Below, one piece after another: positions 28,222 through 37,041 of a stretch of 64,000 bases of DNA. Numbering within the stretch: position 1 is the first letter of the stretch; each line of letters opens with the position of its first letter. The stretch covers positions 190,001-254,000 of the forward strand of contig NZ_JBAJNS010000001.1 in NCBI RefSeq assembly GCF_037911585.1. Direction: 5' to 3'. The notes below the pieces were generated by a model, which had not been told where the DNA came from, searched no databases, and worked only from the letters and a program-made list of their open reading frames with translations. The DNA comes from Streptomyces sp. GSL17-111. GTDB taxonomy: Bacteria; Actinomycetota; Actinomycetes; Streptomycetales; Streptomycetaceae. A program made the translations under genes and the position numbers.

Positions 28222-29706
28222 TCAGACGTCGAGACCTCCCGGGCTCCTGACCGCGGCCGTACGCGGCTTGGCGGGGGCCTTCGGCAGGGCGTACTCCAGC
28301 TCCTCGCGCAGGCTCTCGATCTTCGGGTAGCCGGCGTACTGGGCCGTCAGCCGGTACATCTCCCGCAGCCGGTCCCAGGTGCGGTGCGAGGAGGTCTCCC
28401 CGATCGACACCAGGGCGAGCCGTGCGTAGCGGTCGGCCTGCTCCGGATCGTCGGCGATGAAGCACGCCGAGGCGAGCGAGATGTAGTCGAAGATCTGGGA
28501 CCGCTGGTACCCCTTGCCGCGCAGCTCCAGGGCCCGCTTGGCGTGGAACTCGGCGGAGCCCGCCGCACCCGGGTCGTGGTCGGCCAGTGTGCGGAACGCC
28601 AGTGCCTGCATGCCGTGCAGGTCGGCCTCGTCGAAGTTCTGCATCCAGCTGGGCGGCGGCACGTCCCCCCGGTCGGAGGTGAACAGCTCCTCCGCCTCGC
28701 CGAGGGTGCGGCGCATGGCCTGGCCGCGCCCCATGGACGCCTGGGCCCACGCCTCGATGGTGTGCAGCATGGCCTGGGTGCGGGGCAGCGTCTCCTCACC
28801 CGAGCCGGAGCGTGCCAGCTTCATGAGGTCGAGCGCGTCCCCGGGACGGCCGAGGTGCACCATCTGGCGTGCGGCCCGGGAGAGCGCCTCTCCGGCGCGT
28901 GGCCGGTCGCCGCCTTCCCGGGCGGCGTGGGTGGCGAGCACGAAGTACTTCTGCGCGGTGGGTTCCAGGCCGACGTCGTGCGACATCCACCCGGCCAGGA
29001 CGGCCAGGTTGGCGGCGACGCCCCACAGACGTCGCTTCAGGTGCGGCGGATGGTCGGTGGCGAGCATGCCGCCGACCTCGTTGAGCTGCCCGACGACGGC
29101 CTTGCGCTGGAGCCCGCCGCCCCGGGAGGCGTCCCAGGCGCGGAAGACCTCGACCGAGCGTTCCAGGGCCTCGATCTCCTCGGCGCCGACCGGTGGGACG
29201 TCGTCGAGGTCGAAGGCGGCGTGTTCCGCGGTGGCGGGACGGCCGGCCGGGGATCCGGCCGGGTCGCTCCGCAGCCAGTCGTTCAGGGAGTTGTGGAGGG
29301 CTGATCCTGCGGCGAGCGCGGCACCCGCGCCCACCAAGCCGCGTCGGTTGAGCATGAGGTCCATTCCCGTGAATTCGGTGAGGACCAGGGCGGTCTGATC
29401 AGGGGCCCACGGCAGGCCGGTCACGGACTGCCGCCGGGCCGATGGCCCTGATCTGCCGAACCCGAGGTCCTCGATGGTCACGACACGGCCGAGTCGCTCG
29501 GTGAACAGAGAGGCCAGCACCCTGGGAACGGGATCGCGCGGGCTCTCGCCCCGGTCGATCCAGCGCCGCACCCGCGAGGTGTCCGTGGCCAGTTGGAGGT
29601 GCCCCATGGCCGCAGCGTGCCGGTTGACCATCCGGGCGAGTTCGCCCTTGGACCAACCGGTCAGCTCGAACAGATCCGCGAGACGGGTGTTGGGTCCTTT
29701 GTTCAC
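28222..29706 (-). CDS. NsdA/NsdB-family TPR regulator
   Basis: This 494-residue protein opens with a helix-turn-helix-like segment (LFELTGWSKGELARMVNRHA, then TDTSRVRRWIDRGESPRDPVP) that closely matches the start of NsdA/NsdB, known negative regulators of Streptomyces differentiation and antibiotic production. A short hydrophobic stretch (RRGLVGAGAALAAGSAL) follows. The remainder is TPR-like helical repeats (about 200-450). GTG 29706 is chosen because GGGGG precedes it and the conserved domain begins just after. It is convergent with the phosphatase gene (15-bp gap) and divergent from the APH-like gene. Its exact paralogue class is uncertain. Confidence 0.85.
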   Translation of the reverse strand: MNKGPNTRLADLFELTGWSKGELARMVNRHAAAMGHLQLATDTSRVRRWIDRGESPRDPVPRVLASLFTERLGRVVTIEDLGFGRSGPSARRQSVTGLPWAPDQTALVLTEFTGMDLMLNRRGLVGAGAALAAGSALHNSLNDWLRSDPAGSPAGRPATAEHAAFDLDDVPPVGAEEIEALERSVEVFRAWDASRGGGLQRKAVVGQLNEVGGMLATDHPPHLKRRLWGVAANLAVLAGWMSHDVGLEPTAQKYFVLATHAAREGGDRPRAGEALSRAARQMVHLGRPGDALDLMKLARSGSGEETLPRTQAMLHTIEAWAQASMGRGQAMRRTLGEAEELFTSDRGDVPPPSWMQNFDEADLHGMQALAFRTLADHDPGAAGSAEFHAKRALELRGKGYQRSQIFDYISLASACFIADDPEQADRYARLALVSIGETSSHRTWDRLREMYRLTAQYAGYPKIESLREELEYALPKAPAKPRTAAVRSPGGLDV

Positions 29707-29960
29707 GTCAAGCCCCCAGGTTCTCGGCTGAGTTGACAGTAACGGCCGCAGCGGGGGGTCGGGTGCATTCGCCAGGGGTTCGCCAGGGTCCGCCACATGG
29801 TCTGCCACCCGCTGGGCGGTGTGATGTAGAAGAGCGCCGCCCCGGCTCTGTCGCCGTCCGGTGACCGACCGGCATTCCCCAGGGTGCGGGATGCGCCGGA
29901 CGTGGGCCGGACCGGGGCAGCGCACACACCTGTCGGCGCACGAAGGGATCCGGCTCGCGC

Positions 29961-31076
29961 ATGTATCACGCAACGTCCCCCGTGTCCGCCCCGCCCCGGA
30001 CCGGCCTGGCCGCGCACTTCCCCGGCGCGGGCGCCCCGGAGCGATCGCACCGGGTCCGAGGACCCGTCCCGCTGGGCGGCCGCCAGCCGATCAGCGGGAG
30101 GCTCGACCTGTCCGGTGCCCAGGGCGCACGCCTGCGCTCCGCCCTCGCTCTCGTCCACCGCATCTGCCCGGACTTCCGGGCCGTCCAGGTGCTGCGGCAC
30201 AGCGGCCGCTCGGCGCTTCTGGTGGGCAACATCGGGCGTACCCCGGCGGTGGCCAAGTGCTTACTGGACCACTCCCCCGCGTGGGCCGAGCGGTACCGGC
30301 ACGAAATAGCGGCGTACCGGGCGTTCGTCCGCCACCGCCCGCCGGTCCGGGCGCCACGGCTGGTCGCGGCGGACCCGGACAGCTGCACCCTCGTCATCGA
30401 GCGGATGCCCGGCCGTCCCGCCGCGTTGCAGCGCCACCCCTCGGACCCGGTGCCCGCGGGCGACGTGCGGGCGGTGCTGGGCGCGCTGAGACAGGTGAAC
30501 GGCTGGCAGCCGCCGGCCGGGCTGTTCGAGCAGCCGCTGGACTACGCCGCCCGGCTGACCCGCTACCACGAGCTCGGTCTGCTCACCGACCGGGACATGG
30601 GCGACCTGCACAAACTGTTGCACAGCGCGCTGCAGGGTGGCGGCCAGTCGGCCTGGCAGTTCTGCCACGGGGACGCGCTGCCCGCCAACGTCCTGTTGGC
30701 GCCGAGCGGTCCCGTCCTCGTCGACTGGGAGCACGCCGGCTGGTACCTGGCGGGGTACGACCTGGCGACCCTGTGGTCCGTGCTGGGCGAAGCCCCGCTG
30801 GCCCGGCGGCGGATCAGCGTCGCGGCGCAGGCGGCGGGTCCGGCGACGCAAGATGCCTTCCTGGTGAACCTGATGCTCGTCCTGACCCGGGAGATCCGCA
30901 GCTGCGAGACGGCGGTGCACCGGACGATGCGGAGTCCGGCGCCGGCACCCGGGACGGGCGCCGAGCGGGACGGCGCGTTGTCGGCGGGCGAGGAGCAGCG
31001 CCTGCTGCTGCGCCGGCTGCACGACGACGTGGCCCTGGCCCGTCGCGCGGTGCGGGCGGCGGTCGGTACGCGCTGA
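29961..31076 (+). CDS. Aminoglycoside-phosphotransferase-like (APH/choline kinase fold) kinase
   Basis: This 371-residue soluble protein shows the APH-fold catalytic loop [13 protein letters not shown] (HGDxxxxN) at about residues 233-245 and the metal site [18 protein letters not shown] shortly after. A nucleotide-binding Lys is at AVAKCLLDH, followed by a conserved Glu (HEIAAYRAF). Members phosphorylate small molecules, and many are not resistance enzymes. The N-terminal 50 residues are Pro/Gly-rich. It is divergent from the NsdA-like gene and is followed by a strong terminator. Substrate unknown; no antibiotic cluster is nearby. Confidence 0.85.
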   Translation: MYHATSPVSAPPRTGLAAHFPGAGAPERSHRVRGPVPLGGRQPISGRLDLSGAQGARLRSALALVHRICPDFRAVQVLRHSGRSALLVGNIGRTPAVAKCLLDHSPAWAERYRHEIAAYRAFVRHRPPVRAPRLVAADPDSCTLVIERMPGRPAALQRHPSDPVPAGDVRAVLGALRQVNGWQPPAGLFEQPLDYAARLTRYHELGLLTDRDMGDLHKLLHSALQGGGQSAWQFCHGDALPANVLLAPSGPVLVDWEHAGWYLAGYDLATLWSVLGEAPLARRRISVAAQAAGPATQDAFLVNLMLVLTREIRSCETAVHRTMRSPAPAPGTGAERDGALSAGEEQRLLLRRLHDDVALARRAVRAAVGTR

Positions 31077-31155
31077 CGGACCGCTGGCGATCGCGGTGAG
31101 GGAGCGGTGACGGAGACGGGAAGAAACGTTCCCTGAAGGTCATCGGACGTGACGG

Positions 31156-31194
31156 CGCGCGGCCGACGGTGTTTGACGCACCGTCGGCCGCGCG
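31156..31194 (+). terminator. Strong terminator hairpin after the APH-like gene
   Basis: CGCGCGGCCGACGGTG (31156-31171) and CACCGTCGGCCGCGCG (31179-31194) pair perfectly over 16 bp with the 7-base loop TTTGACG. It lies 80 bp after the kinase stop and ends about 60 bp before the amidase start. It also argues against an amidase start at 31149. Confidence 0.85.
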
Positions 31195-31253
31195 TTACCT
31201 GTGAGGCAGGCGGGCCGCCACCCCCACCTCCGGGCCCGCGCCAGGAGGCCGCC

Positions 31254-33269
31254 GTGCCAGGTTCCACTCCGTCCCCCCGCCCTCCGTGCCGCCCGCCGCA
31301 CCGCCGTCGGGACCGGCGGCTGCGCCGGGCGGCCGTCGGCGCCGTCACGGCCGCGCTGCTGCTCCCGCTGGTGTCGGCGGTCCCGCCGGACGCGCCGGGC
31401 GACGCCACGGGAGGCGGCCGGGGCGCGCTGCAGGCCGCCTTCGCGGAGGCGGCCGGGCGCCACGGCGTACCGGAGAACGTCCTGCTCGGCGTGGCGTACC
31501 TGCAGTCGCGATGGGACCAGCACGGTGGGGAGCCCAGCGTCTCGGGCGGCTACGGGCCGATGCACCTCACCGACGCCCGCACCGCCCTGGCCCGCTCCCG
31601 GCCGCACCACGGGCACGGCGCCGAGGACCCGCGCGGGGACACCGCACGCCCCTACCGCGCCGGTCCCCGTCCCCTGCCGGACACCCGCCGGGTGCCCGTC
31701 CGGCTGCGCACGCTGGAGCGGGCCGCCCGACTGACCGGCCTCCCGCCCGGCCGGCTGCGCGGCGACGCGGCCGCCAACGTGCGCGGGGGCGCGGCGCTGC
31801 TGGCCGCCGCCCAGCGGGAGCTGGGCCGGCCGCTCAGCGCGGACGCCGGCGCCTGGTACGGGGCCGTCGCCGCCTACACCGGCGCGGAGGAGGGCGGCGG
31901 GACCTTCTTCGCGGACGAGGTGTTCGCCCTGCTGCGCCGGGGGGCCGCCCGCACCACCGACACGGGCCAGCGGATGACGCTCCCCGCCTCCCCCGGGCTG
32001 CGCCCCGAACGCGAGGAGCGGGCCGGAGCCCCGCGGGAGAACACGGGCGCCGAGTGCCCGAGCGACCTCTCGTGCTCCTGGGTGCCCGCTCCCTACGAGG
32101 AGTTCCGGGGCGACGACGGCTCCCCCGACTACGGGAACCACGACCAGGCCGAGCGCCCCGCCGGGCAGCGGATCCGGTACATCGTCGTCCACGACATCGA
32201 GGGCTACTACGAGGGTGCCCTCTCGCTCGTGCAGGACCCCACCTACGTCTCGTGGCACTACACGCTGCGCGCTTCGGACGGGCACATCGCCCAGCACGTA
32301 CGGACCGAGGACGTGGCCTGGCACGCCGGGAACTGGTTCGTCAACAGCACGTCGGTGGGGCTGGAGCACGAGGGGTTCCTCACCGATCCCGACGCCTGGT
32401 ACACGGAGGCGATGTACCGGTCGTCCGCCCGCCTGGTGCGCTACCTGGCAAAGCGCCACGACATCCCACTCGACCGGCACCACGTCCTGGGCCACGACAA
32501 CGTACCCGGCGTGACGACGGCGGCGATCCGGGGCATGCACACGGACCCGGGGCCCTACTGGGACTGGGCGCACTACTTCGAGCTGCTCGGCTCCCCGTTC
32601 ACCCCGGCGGAGCGGGCGGGGACGGACACCGGGCTGGTCACCATCCGTCCGGACTACGCCACCCACCGGCCGGTGTTCACGCGGTGCGACGGCACCGGCG
32701 CGAGGTGCCCGGCGCACGGTTCGGGCGCGGTACGCCTGCACACCGCGCCACGCGCCGACGCGCCCCTCGTGAGGGACGCCGGGCTTCACCCGGACGGCAG
32801 CCACGCCACCGACGGGGTGAACGACGTCGGAGCCCGCGCCTCGACCGGGCAGACGTACGCGGTGGCCGGACGCGAAGGCGACTGGACGGCCATCTGGTAC
32901 CTGGGGGAGAGGGCGTGGTTCCACGACCCGGCCTCCCGTCCGGCCGCCGTACCGGCGCGGGGACCGGCGGTGACGCCCCGGGCGGGCGCGGACTTCGTCC
33001 CGGTCTACGGACGGGCCTACCCGCAGGCGGAGGCCTACCCGGACGGCGTCCCGCCCCAGGAGGTCTCGCCCCTGCCCTACCGGCTGCGGGCGGGGCAACG
33101 GTACGCGGCGGGGCCGCAGGTCCCGAGCGAGTACTACTTCGCGCGGACCTTCGACCCCTCGGGCCACGTCGTCGTGCGGGGCGAGCCCTACCGGCAGATC
33201 CAGTTCGGGCACCGGACGGCGTTCGTCAGAGCGGCCGACGTGCGGCTGGTGGAGGCCGGGGAGCGGTGA
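31254..33269 (+). CDS. Exported N-acetylmuramoyl-L-alanine amidase with lysozyme-like N-terminal domain
   Basis: The protein is about 671 residues, starting at GTG 31254 after AGGAGG. A basic leader and the hydrophobic AAVGAVTAALLLPLVSA form a signal peptide. An SLT/lysozyme-like domain follows (GVPENVLLGVAYLQSRWDQHGG, GGYGPMHLTD). The Amidase_2 zinc domain covers about 275-410: RYIVVHDIEGYYEG, AWHAGNW, SVGLEHEGF, and VLGHDNVPG near its end. A C-terminal SH3-like region (about 455-671) contains RLHTAPRADAP and WTAIWYLGERAWFHDP. It should cut the amide bond between MurNAc and L-Ala outside the cell. The residue at the usual SLT Glu position appears to be Gln (YLQSRW). Confidence 0.9.
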   Translation: MPGSTPSPRPPCRPPHRRRDRRLRRAAVGAVTAALLLPLVSAVPPDAPGDATGGGRGALQAAFAEAAGRHGVPENVLLGVAYLQSRWDQHGGEPSVSGGYGPMHLTDARTALARSRPHHGHGAEDPRGDTARPYRAGPRPLPDTRRVPVRLRTLERAARLTGLPPGRLRGDAAANVRGGAALLAAAQRELGRPLSADAGAWYGAVAAYTGAEEGGGTFFADEVFALLRRGAARTTDTGQRMTLPASPGLRPEREERAGAPRENTGAECPSDLSCSWVPAPYEEFRGDDGSPDYGNHDQAERPAGQRIRYIVVHDIEGYYEGALSLVQDPTYVSWHYTLRASDGHIAQHVRTEDVAWHAGNWFVNSTSVGLEHEGFLTDPDAWYTEAMYRSSARLVRYLAKRHDIPLDRHHVLGHDNVPGVTTAAIRGMHTDPGPYWDWAHYFELLGSPFTPAERAGTDTGLVTIRPDYATHRPVFTRCDGTGARCPAHGSGAVRLHTAPRADAPLVRDAGLHPDGSHATDGVNDVGARASTGQTYAVAGREGDWTAIWYLGERAWFHDPASRPAAVPARGPAVTPRAGADFVPVYGRAYPQAEAYPDGVPPQEVSPLPYRLRAGQRYAAGPQVPSEYYFARTFDPSGHVVVRGEPYRQIQFGHRTAFVRAADVRLVEAGER

Positions 33270-33298
33270 CGGGCGCCCGGCCCGATCACCGTCAGCGC
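33263..33298. terminator. Imperfect stop-to-stop hairpin after the amidase
   Basis: TGACGG (33267-33272) pairs with CCGTCA (33289-33294), with three more outer pairs beyond one mismatch. Both convergent stop codons are inside it. Weaker than the other hairpins in the window. Confidence 0.45.
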
Positions 33299-33792
33299 TG
33301 CTGGAACAGCTCCGCCGGAAGCGGCTTGAGCAGCTGGTAGAGGTCGTCGGTGATCGGCCGGTCCCAGCTGGCGATGGTGACGAGGACGCCGTCGCTGCGG
33401 TCGAACTGCACACAGGCGATCCGGCCCTCGGTGCAGGTGATCCGGCGGACGATCAGCAGGTTCCCGTCGTGCATGACGGGGCAGTCCTCCGTACCGGTGA
33501 CGGTCACCGGCTCGTCCATCTCCAGCGCGGCGAGCAGCTGGGCCACCTCGAAGGGCACCTCGCCCTCCTCGATGTCCCGCGCCGGCGAGCCGTCCGGCAG
33601 ATTGCCGATGATCATGGCGGGGCCGCGGCCGCCGAACAGGTCGTACCGCAGGAAGACCCCCTGGCAGCTGCCGTCGGGGGCCGGGAGGAGCCCCGCTCCG
33701 AGGTTTCCCGGCCAGTCCTCCGGGTCCATGGCGAGGACGTCGAAGTCCGGACCGGCGGGCGACGCGGGGCTGCGGCGGCGGAGGAAGGACAT
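33292..33792 (-). CDS. Conserved hypothetical protein
   Basis: This 166-residue acidic soluble protein (MSFLRRRSP start) has alternating short strands and helices. Notable segments are DFDVLAMDPEDWPGNLGAGLLPAPDGSCQG split over the first 45 residues, and SWDRPITDDLYQLLKPLPAELF at the end. I see no catalytic motif, signal or membrane segment. It lies 21 bp downstream of the ACT-domain gene on the same strand, so the two are probably one operon. Function unknown. Confidence 0.75.
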   Translation of the reverse strand: MSFLRRRSPASPAGPDFDVLAMDPEDWPGNLGAGLLPAPDGSCQGVFLRYDLFGGRGPAMIIGNLPDGSPARDIEEGEVPFEVAQLLAALEMDEPVTVTGTEDCPVMHDGNLLIVRRITCTEGRIACVQFDRSDGVLVTIASWDRPITDDLYQLLKPLPAELFQQR

Positions 33793-33813
33793 GCCGCCAT
33801 GGTACGCGGGCCG

Positions 33814-34212
33814 CTAGCGCGGACGGCCCGCCAGGTCCTCCAGGACGGCGACGGCCACGGACGAGCGGTCGTAGGGCACGAAGAGATGGTCGTGGTGGTA
33901 GCCGGCCACGACGTTGCAGCTGATCCCGGCCTCCGCGAGGGCGGTGGAGACGGCGGCCGTCAGCCCGACCGCCGCCAGCGCCGAGTGCACGCGCAGCGTG
34001 ATCCACCCGGCGACGTAGTCGTACGGGAGCCCGGCCGCGTCCGCCTCCTCCTTGGTGATCACCAGAGTGCTGCCCTCGTCCTCGGTGATGGACGCGACGG
34101 GCCGCACACCGTCGGGCGCCGGGCCCGCGACGGTGGTGAAGACGTAGGCCCCGTGGCGCAGGTCGGGCCGCATGTGGCTGAGCAGTTTCGACAGATCACG
34201 TTCGCCTGACAC
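33814..34212 (-). CDS. ACT-domain protein (DUF2241-like)
   Basis: This 132-residue protein carries two short ACT-like units. The first contains YVFTTVAGPAPDGVRPVASITEDEGSTLVI in two strands; the second contains WITLRVHSALAAVGLTAAVSTALAEAGISCNVVAGYHHDHLFVP. ACT domains bind amino acids and regulate enzymes. It is the first gene of a likely two-gene operon with the hypothetical gene downstream. The ligand is unknown. A role in threonine or isoleucine metabolism would be a guess. Confidence 0.83.
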   Translation of the reverse strand: MSGERDLSKLLSHMRPDLRHGAYVFTTVAGPAPDGVRPVASITEDEGSTLVITKEEADAAGLPYDYVAGWITLRVHSALAAVGLTAAVSTALAEAGISCNVVAGYHHDHLFVPYDRSSVAVAVLEDLAGRPR

Positions 34213-34374
34213 GCTGCCACCCTATGCCGGAAGAAGCCGGGGACGCGCGGAGCACCCCCGCACCGCGTGCCGTCGACGCGGCCGCCGGACCCGCGTGGTG
34301 CTGTGGTGGGACGGCCGTCCGGGTGGAAGAGTGACCGGTGGACCGCCTACGCCGGGACGGACGGGAGTTCTGCC

Positions 34375-35367
34375 GTGAAGCAACTGATCAACGTGCCCGA
34401 ACGAGTGGTGCCCGACGCGCTGCGCGGCATGGCCGCGGCCCATCCGGAGCTGTCCGTGGACGTGGAGCGACGCATCGTCGTCCGGCGTGACGCGCCGGTG
34501 GCGGGCAAGGTCGCCCTCGTCTCCGGCGGCGGCAGCGGGCACGAGCCGCTGCACGGCGGGTTCGTGGGGCCGGGCATGCTCGACGCCGCCTGCCCCGGCG
34601 AGGTGTTCACCTCCCCGGTCCCCGACCAGATGGCCCGGGCGGCGGCGGCCGTGGACAGCGGCGCGGGCGTGCTGTTCGTGGTGAAGAACTACACCGGCGA
34701 CGTCCTCAACTTCGACATGGCCGCCGAGCTGGCGGAGGACGAGGGCGTGCGGGTCGCGAAGGTGCTGGTGCAGGACGACGTGGCCGTCACCGACAGCACG
34801 TTCACGGCCGGGCGGCGGGGCACCGGCGGCACGCTCTTCGTGGAGAAGATCGCCGGTGCCGCCGCGGCCGAGGGGGTGCCGCTGGAGCGGGTGGAGTCCG
34901 TCGCCCGGCGGGTGGCCGACGCCTGCCGCAGCTTCGGAGTGGCGCTCACCGCCTGCACCACCCCGGCCAAGGGCGGGCCCACCTTCGACCTGCCGCCCGG
35001 TGAGCTGGAGCTGGGCATCGGCATCCACGGTGAGCCGGGACGCGAGCGCCGCCCGATGATGACGTCCGGCGAGATCGCCGACGCCACGGTGGACGCGCTG
35101 CTGGCGGACGATCCCCCGCGCGGACCCGTGCTGGCCCTGGTCAACGGGATGGGCGGCACGCCGCTCCTGGAGCTGTACGGCTTCAACGCCGAGGTGCAGC
35201 GGGCGCTGGGCGAGCGCGGCGTGGCGGTACCGCGCACGCTCGTCGGCAACTACGTCACGTCGCTCGACATGGCCGGCTGTTCGGTGACGCTCTGCCAGGT
35301 GGACGAGGAACTGCTGCGGTGGTGGGACGCTCCGGTCGCCACCCCCGCGCTGCGCTGGGGACGGTGA
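34375..35367 (+). CDS. dhaK: Dihydroxyacetone kinase subunit DhaK (PTS-dependent)
   Basis: This 330-residue subunit binds dihydroxyacetone covalently. VSGGGSGHEPLHGGFVG near residue 50, FVVKNYTGDVLNFD, the hemiaminal histidine in GIGIHGEPG and the closing GNYVTSLDMAGCSVTL are all family hallmarks. GTG 34375 has GGGAG upstream. The stop overlaps the dhaL start (GTGA), indicating coupling. With DhaL and DhaM it uses phosphate from the PTS and not free ATP. Confidence 0.95.
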   Translation: MKQLINVPERVVPDALRGMAAAHPELSVDVERRIVVRRDAPVAGKVALVSGGGSGHEPLHGGFVGPGMLDAACPGEVFTSPVPDQMARAAAAVDSGAGVLFVVKNYTGDVLNFDMAAELAEDEGVRVAKVLVQDDVAVTDSTFTAGRRGTGGTLFVEKIAGAAAAEGVPLERVESVARRVADACRSFGVALTACTTPAKGGPTFDLPPGELELGIGIHGEPGRERRPMMTSGEIADATVDALLADDPPRGPVLALVNGMGGTPLLELYGFNAEVQRALGERGVAVPRTLVGNYVTSLDMAGCSVTLCQVDEELLRWWDAPVATPALRWGR

Positions 35368-36053
35368 GCGGACTCGTGGACGAACACCGGGATGCGCGGG
35401 GCCCCGAGGACGCGCCGGAGGTACCACTGGACGCCGCGTTCTTCCGGCGCTGGCTGACGGCCGCCGCCGCGACCGTCGAGGAGGAGGCGGACCGGCTGAC
35501 CGAGCTCGACTCGGCCATCGGGGACGCCGACCACGGGGCCAACATGCGGCGCGGGCTGACCGCCGTGGTGTCGGCCGTCGAGGAGGAGCGGCCGCCCACA
35601 CCGGGGGCGGTGCTCGTGCTCGCCGGGCGCACCCTCGTCTCCACCGTCGGCGGGGCGTCCGGGCCGCTGTACGGCACGCTCCTGCGTCGGACGGGCAAGG
35701 CCCTCGACGACGCACCCGAGGTCGGCCTCGCGCGGCTGGCCGGGGCGCTGCGCACCGGGGTGGACGCCGTCGGGCAGCTCGGCGGCGCCACCGCCGGTGA
35801 CAAGACCATGCTCGACGCGCTGCTACCCGCGCTCGACGCGCTCGACGAGGGCCTCGACGCCGCCGCGCGGGCTGCGGAGAAGGGGGCGGGCGACACGGTG
35901 CCGATGCGGGCCCGCAAGGGGCGCGCGAGCTATCTGGGCGAACGCAGCATCGGCCACCAGGACCCGGGCGCGACGTCGTCGGCGCTGCTGTTCGCCGCCC
36001 TGGCGCGCACGGCGCGGGCCGGGGCGGCGGACGGAGAGGGTGGTACCCCGTGA
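35364..36053 (+). CDS. dhaL: Dihydroxyacetone kinase subunit DhaL
   Basis: This 229-residue all-helical ADP-binding subunit has the metal-ligand motif ELDSAIGDADHGANMRRG. STVGGASGPLYGTLL follows, then GDKTMLDALLP and the late RKGRASYLGERSIGHQDPGA. In PTS-type kinases DhaL holds ADP permanently as a cofactor that DhaM rephosphorylates. GTG 35364 overlaps the dhaK stop; its own stop overlaps the dhaM start as GTGA. About 20 extra N-terminal residues precede the conserved core. Confidence 0.94.
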   Translation: MSGLVDEHRDARGPEDAPEVPLDAAFFRRWLTAAAATVEEEADRLTELDSAIGDADHGANMRRGLTAVVSAVEEERPPTPGAVLVLAGRTLVSTVGGASGPLYGTLLRRTGKALDDAPEVGLARLAGALRTGVDAVGQLGGATAGDKTMLDALLPALDALDEGLDAAARAAEKGAGDTVPMRARKGRASYLGERSIGHQDPGATSSALLFAALARTARAGAADGEGGTP

Positions 36054-36460
36054 CGGATCAACCGCAGGTGGGCGTCGTGCTGGTCTCCCACAGCCGCGAC
36101 GTGGCCGAGTCCGTCGCCCGGCTCGCCACCGAGTTGGCCGCCGGAGGCGCGACGGCCCCGGCCGTGGCGGCCGGCGGCACACCCGACGGCGGGCTGGGCA
36201 CGAGCGCCGAGCTCATCGCGCACGCCGCCCGGCGGGCCGACCGGGGGGCCGGGGTGGTGCTGCTGGCGGACCTGGGCAGCGCCGTGCTGACGGTCCGGAC
36301 GCTACTGGCCGAAGGGGACGAACTTCCCCCGGGGGCGCGGCTGGCGGACGCCCCGTTCGTGGAGGGTGCCGTGGCCGCGCTGGTGACGGCCTCGGCCGGT
36401 GCCGACGCCGCCGCCGTGGCGGCCGCCGCCGAAGAGGCCTACACCTACCGCAAGACGTAG
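36050..36460 (+). CDS. dhaM: Dihydroxyacetone kinase phosphotransfer subunit DhaM (EIIA-like)
   Basis: This 136-residue PTS EIIA of the mannose type is the single-domain form. The active histidine is in VLVSHSRDVAES near the N-terminus. GGTPDGGLGTSAELI and VVLLADLGSAVLTV are family hallmarks. It takes phosphate from HPr, hence from enzyme I (ptsI at 247-1917), and passes it to ADP on DhaL. The C-terminus is Ala-rich. GTG 36050 overlaps the dhaL stop. Confidence 0.92.
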   Translation: MTDQPQVGVVLVSHSRDVAESVARLATELAAGGATAPAVAAGGTPDGGLGTSAELIAHAARRADRGAGVVLLADLGSAVLTVRTLLAEGDELPPGARLADAPFVEGAVAALVTASAGADAAAVAAAAEEAYTYRKT

Positions 36461-36472
36461 GCGCGCGGCCTA
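36458..36472. terminator. Short stop-to-stop palindrome between dhaM and the Nudix gene
   Basis: TAGGC (36458-36462) and GCCTA (36468-36472) pair across GCGCG and contain both convergent stop codons. At five base pairs its terminator strength is doubtful. Confidence 0.35.
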
Positions 36473-36982
36473 TCGTGCGGCGCCCGGCGTCCCCGGACCG
36501 TTCATGGTCGGACGGGCGGGGGCGAACCAGGCGGGGCCGTCGCCGGCGGCCTGCTTGAGGCGGAAGAGGGCGAAATCCTCAAGCGGCGGCAGGGCGTCGG
36601 GGGCGAACCAGCCGACCTCCAGCGACTCGTCGTCGTTCACCCGTGCCTCGCCCCCCACCGCACGGCAGCGCAGGGTGATGTCGAGGAACTGGCAGGCGTC
36701 GCCGTTCGGGTAGCGCATGGGCTCCCTGGTCTCGACCAGGACGAGGTGCTCCGCGACGCAGTGCACTCCGGTCTCCTCGAGGACCTCGCGCACAGCCGTC
36801 TCGGCGGGCTGTTCCCCCGGTTCGCAGATGCCGCCGATGACGGACCACAGCCCGGTGTCGGCACGCCGTCCGAGCAGGACGCGCCCCGTGTCGTCGTGGA
36901 CGATCGCGGTCACGGCGACGAGGGAGAGGAGGCGCTGCCCCACGACGTCCCGCAGCTCGCGGATGAATTCGGGCACGGGCAT
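36470..36982 (-). CDS. Nudix hydrolase
   Basis: This 170-residue protein has the full Nudix box GICEPGEQPAETAVREVLEETGV (about residues 51-73, Gx5Ex7REVxEExG). The fold begins LLSLVAVTAIVHDDTGRVLLGRR. Such enzymes hydrolyse nucleoside diphosphates linked to another moiety; the substrate is not predictable here. The start is at 36982 (MPVPEFIRELRD). It lies 59 bp downstream of the racemase-like gene on the same strand. Confidence 0.92.
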   Translation of the reverse strand: MPVPEFIRELRDVVGQRLLSLVAVTAIVHDDTGRVLLGRRADTGLWSVIGGICEPGEQPAETAVREVLEETGVHCVAEHLVLVETREPMRYPNGDACQFLDITLRCRAVGGEARVNDDESLEVGWFAPDALPPLEDFALFRLKQAAGDGPAWFAPARPTMNGPGTPGAAR

Positions 36983-37041
36983 GCGCCGAGCCTACGCCGT
37001 CCGCTGCCGGGTGGAGCGGGGCGCCGGGGCGTGCCGCCCGG

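Noticed and set aside
29961..31076. Aminoglycoside resistance gene
   Set aside because: Only the general APH kinase fold is visible; it has no close resemblance to a named resistance enzyme and no biosynthetic cluster adjoins it.
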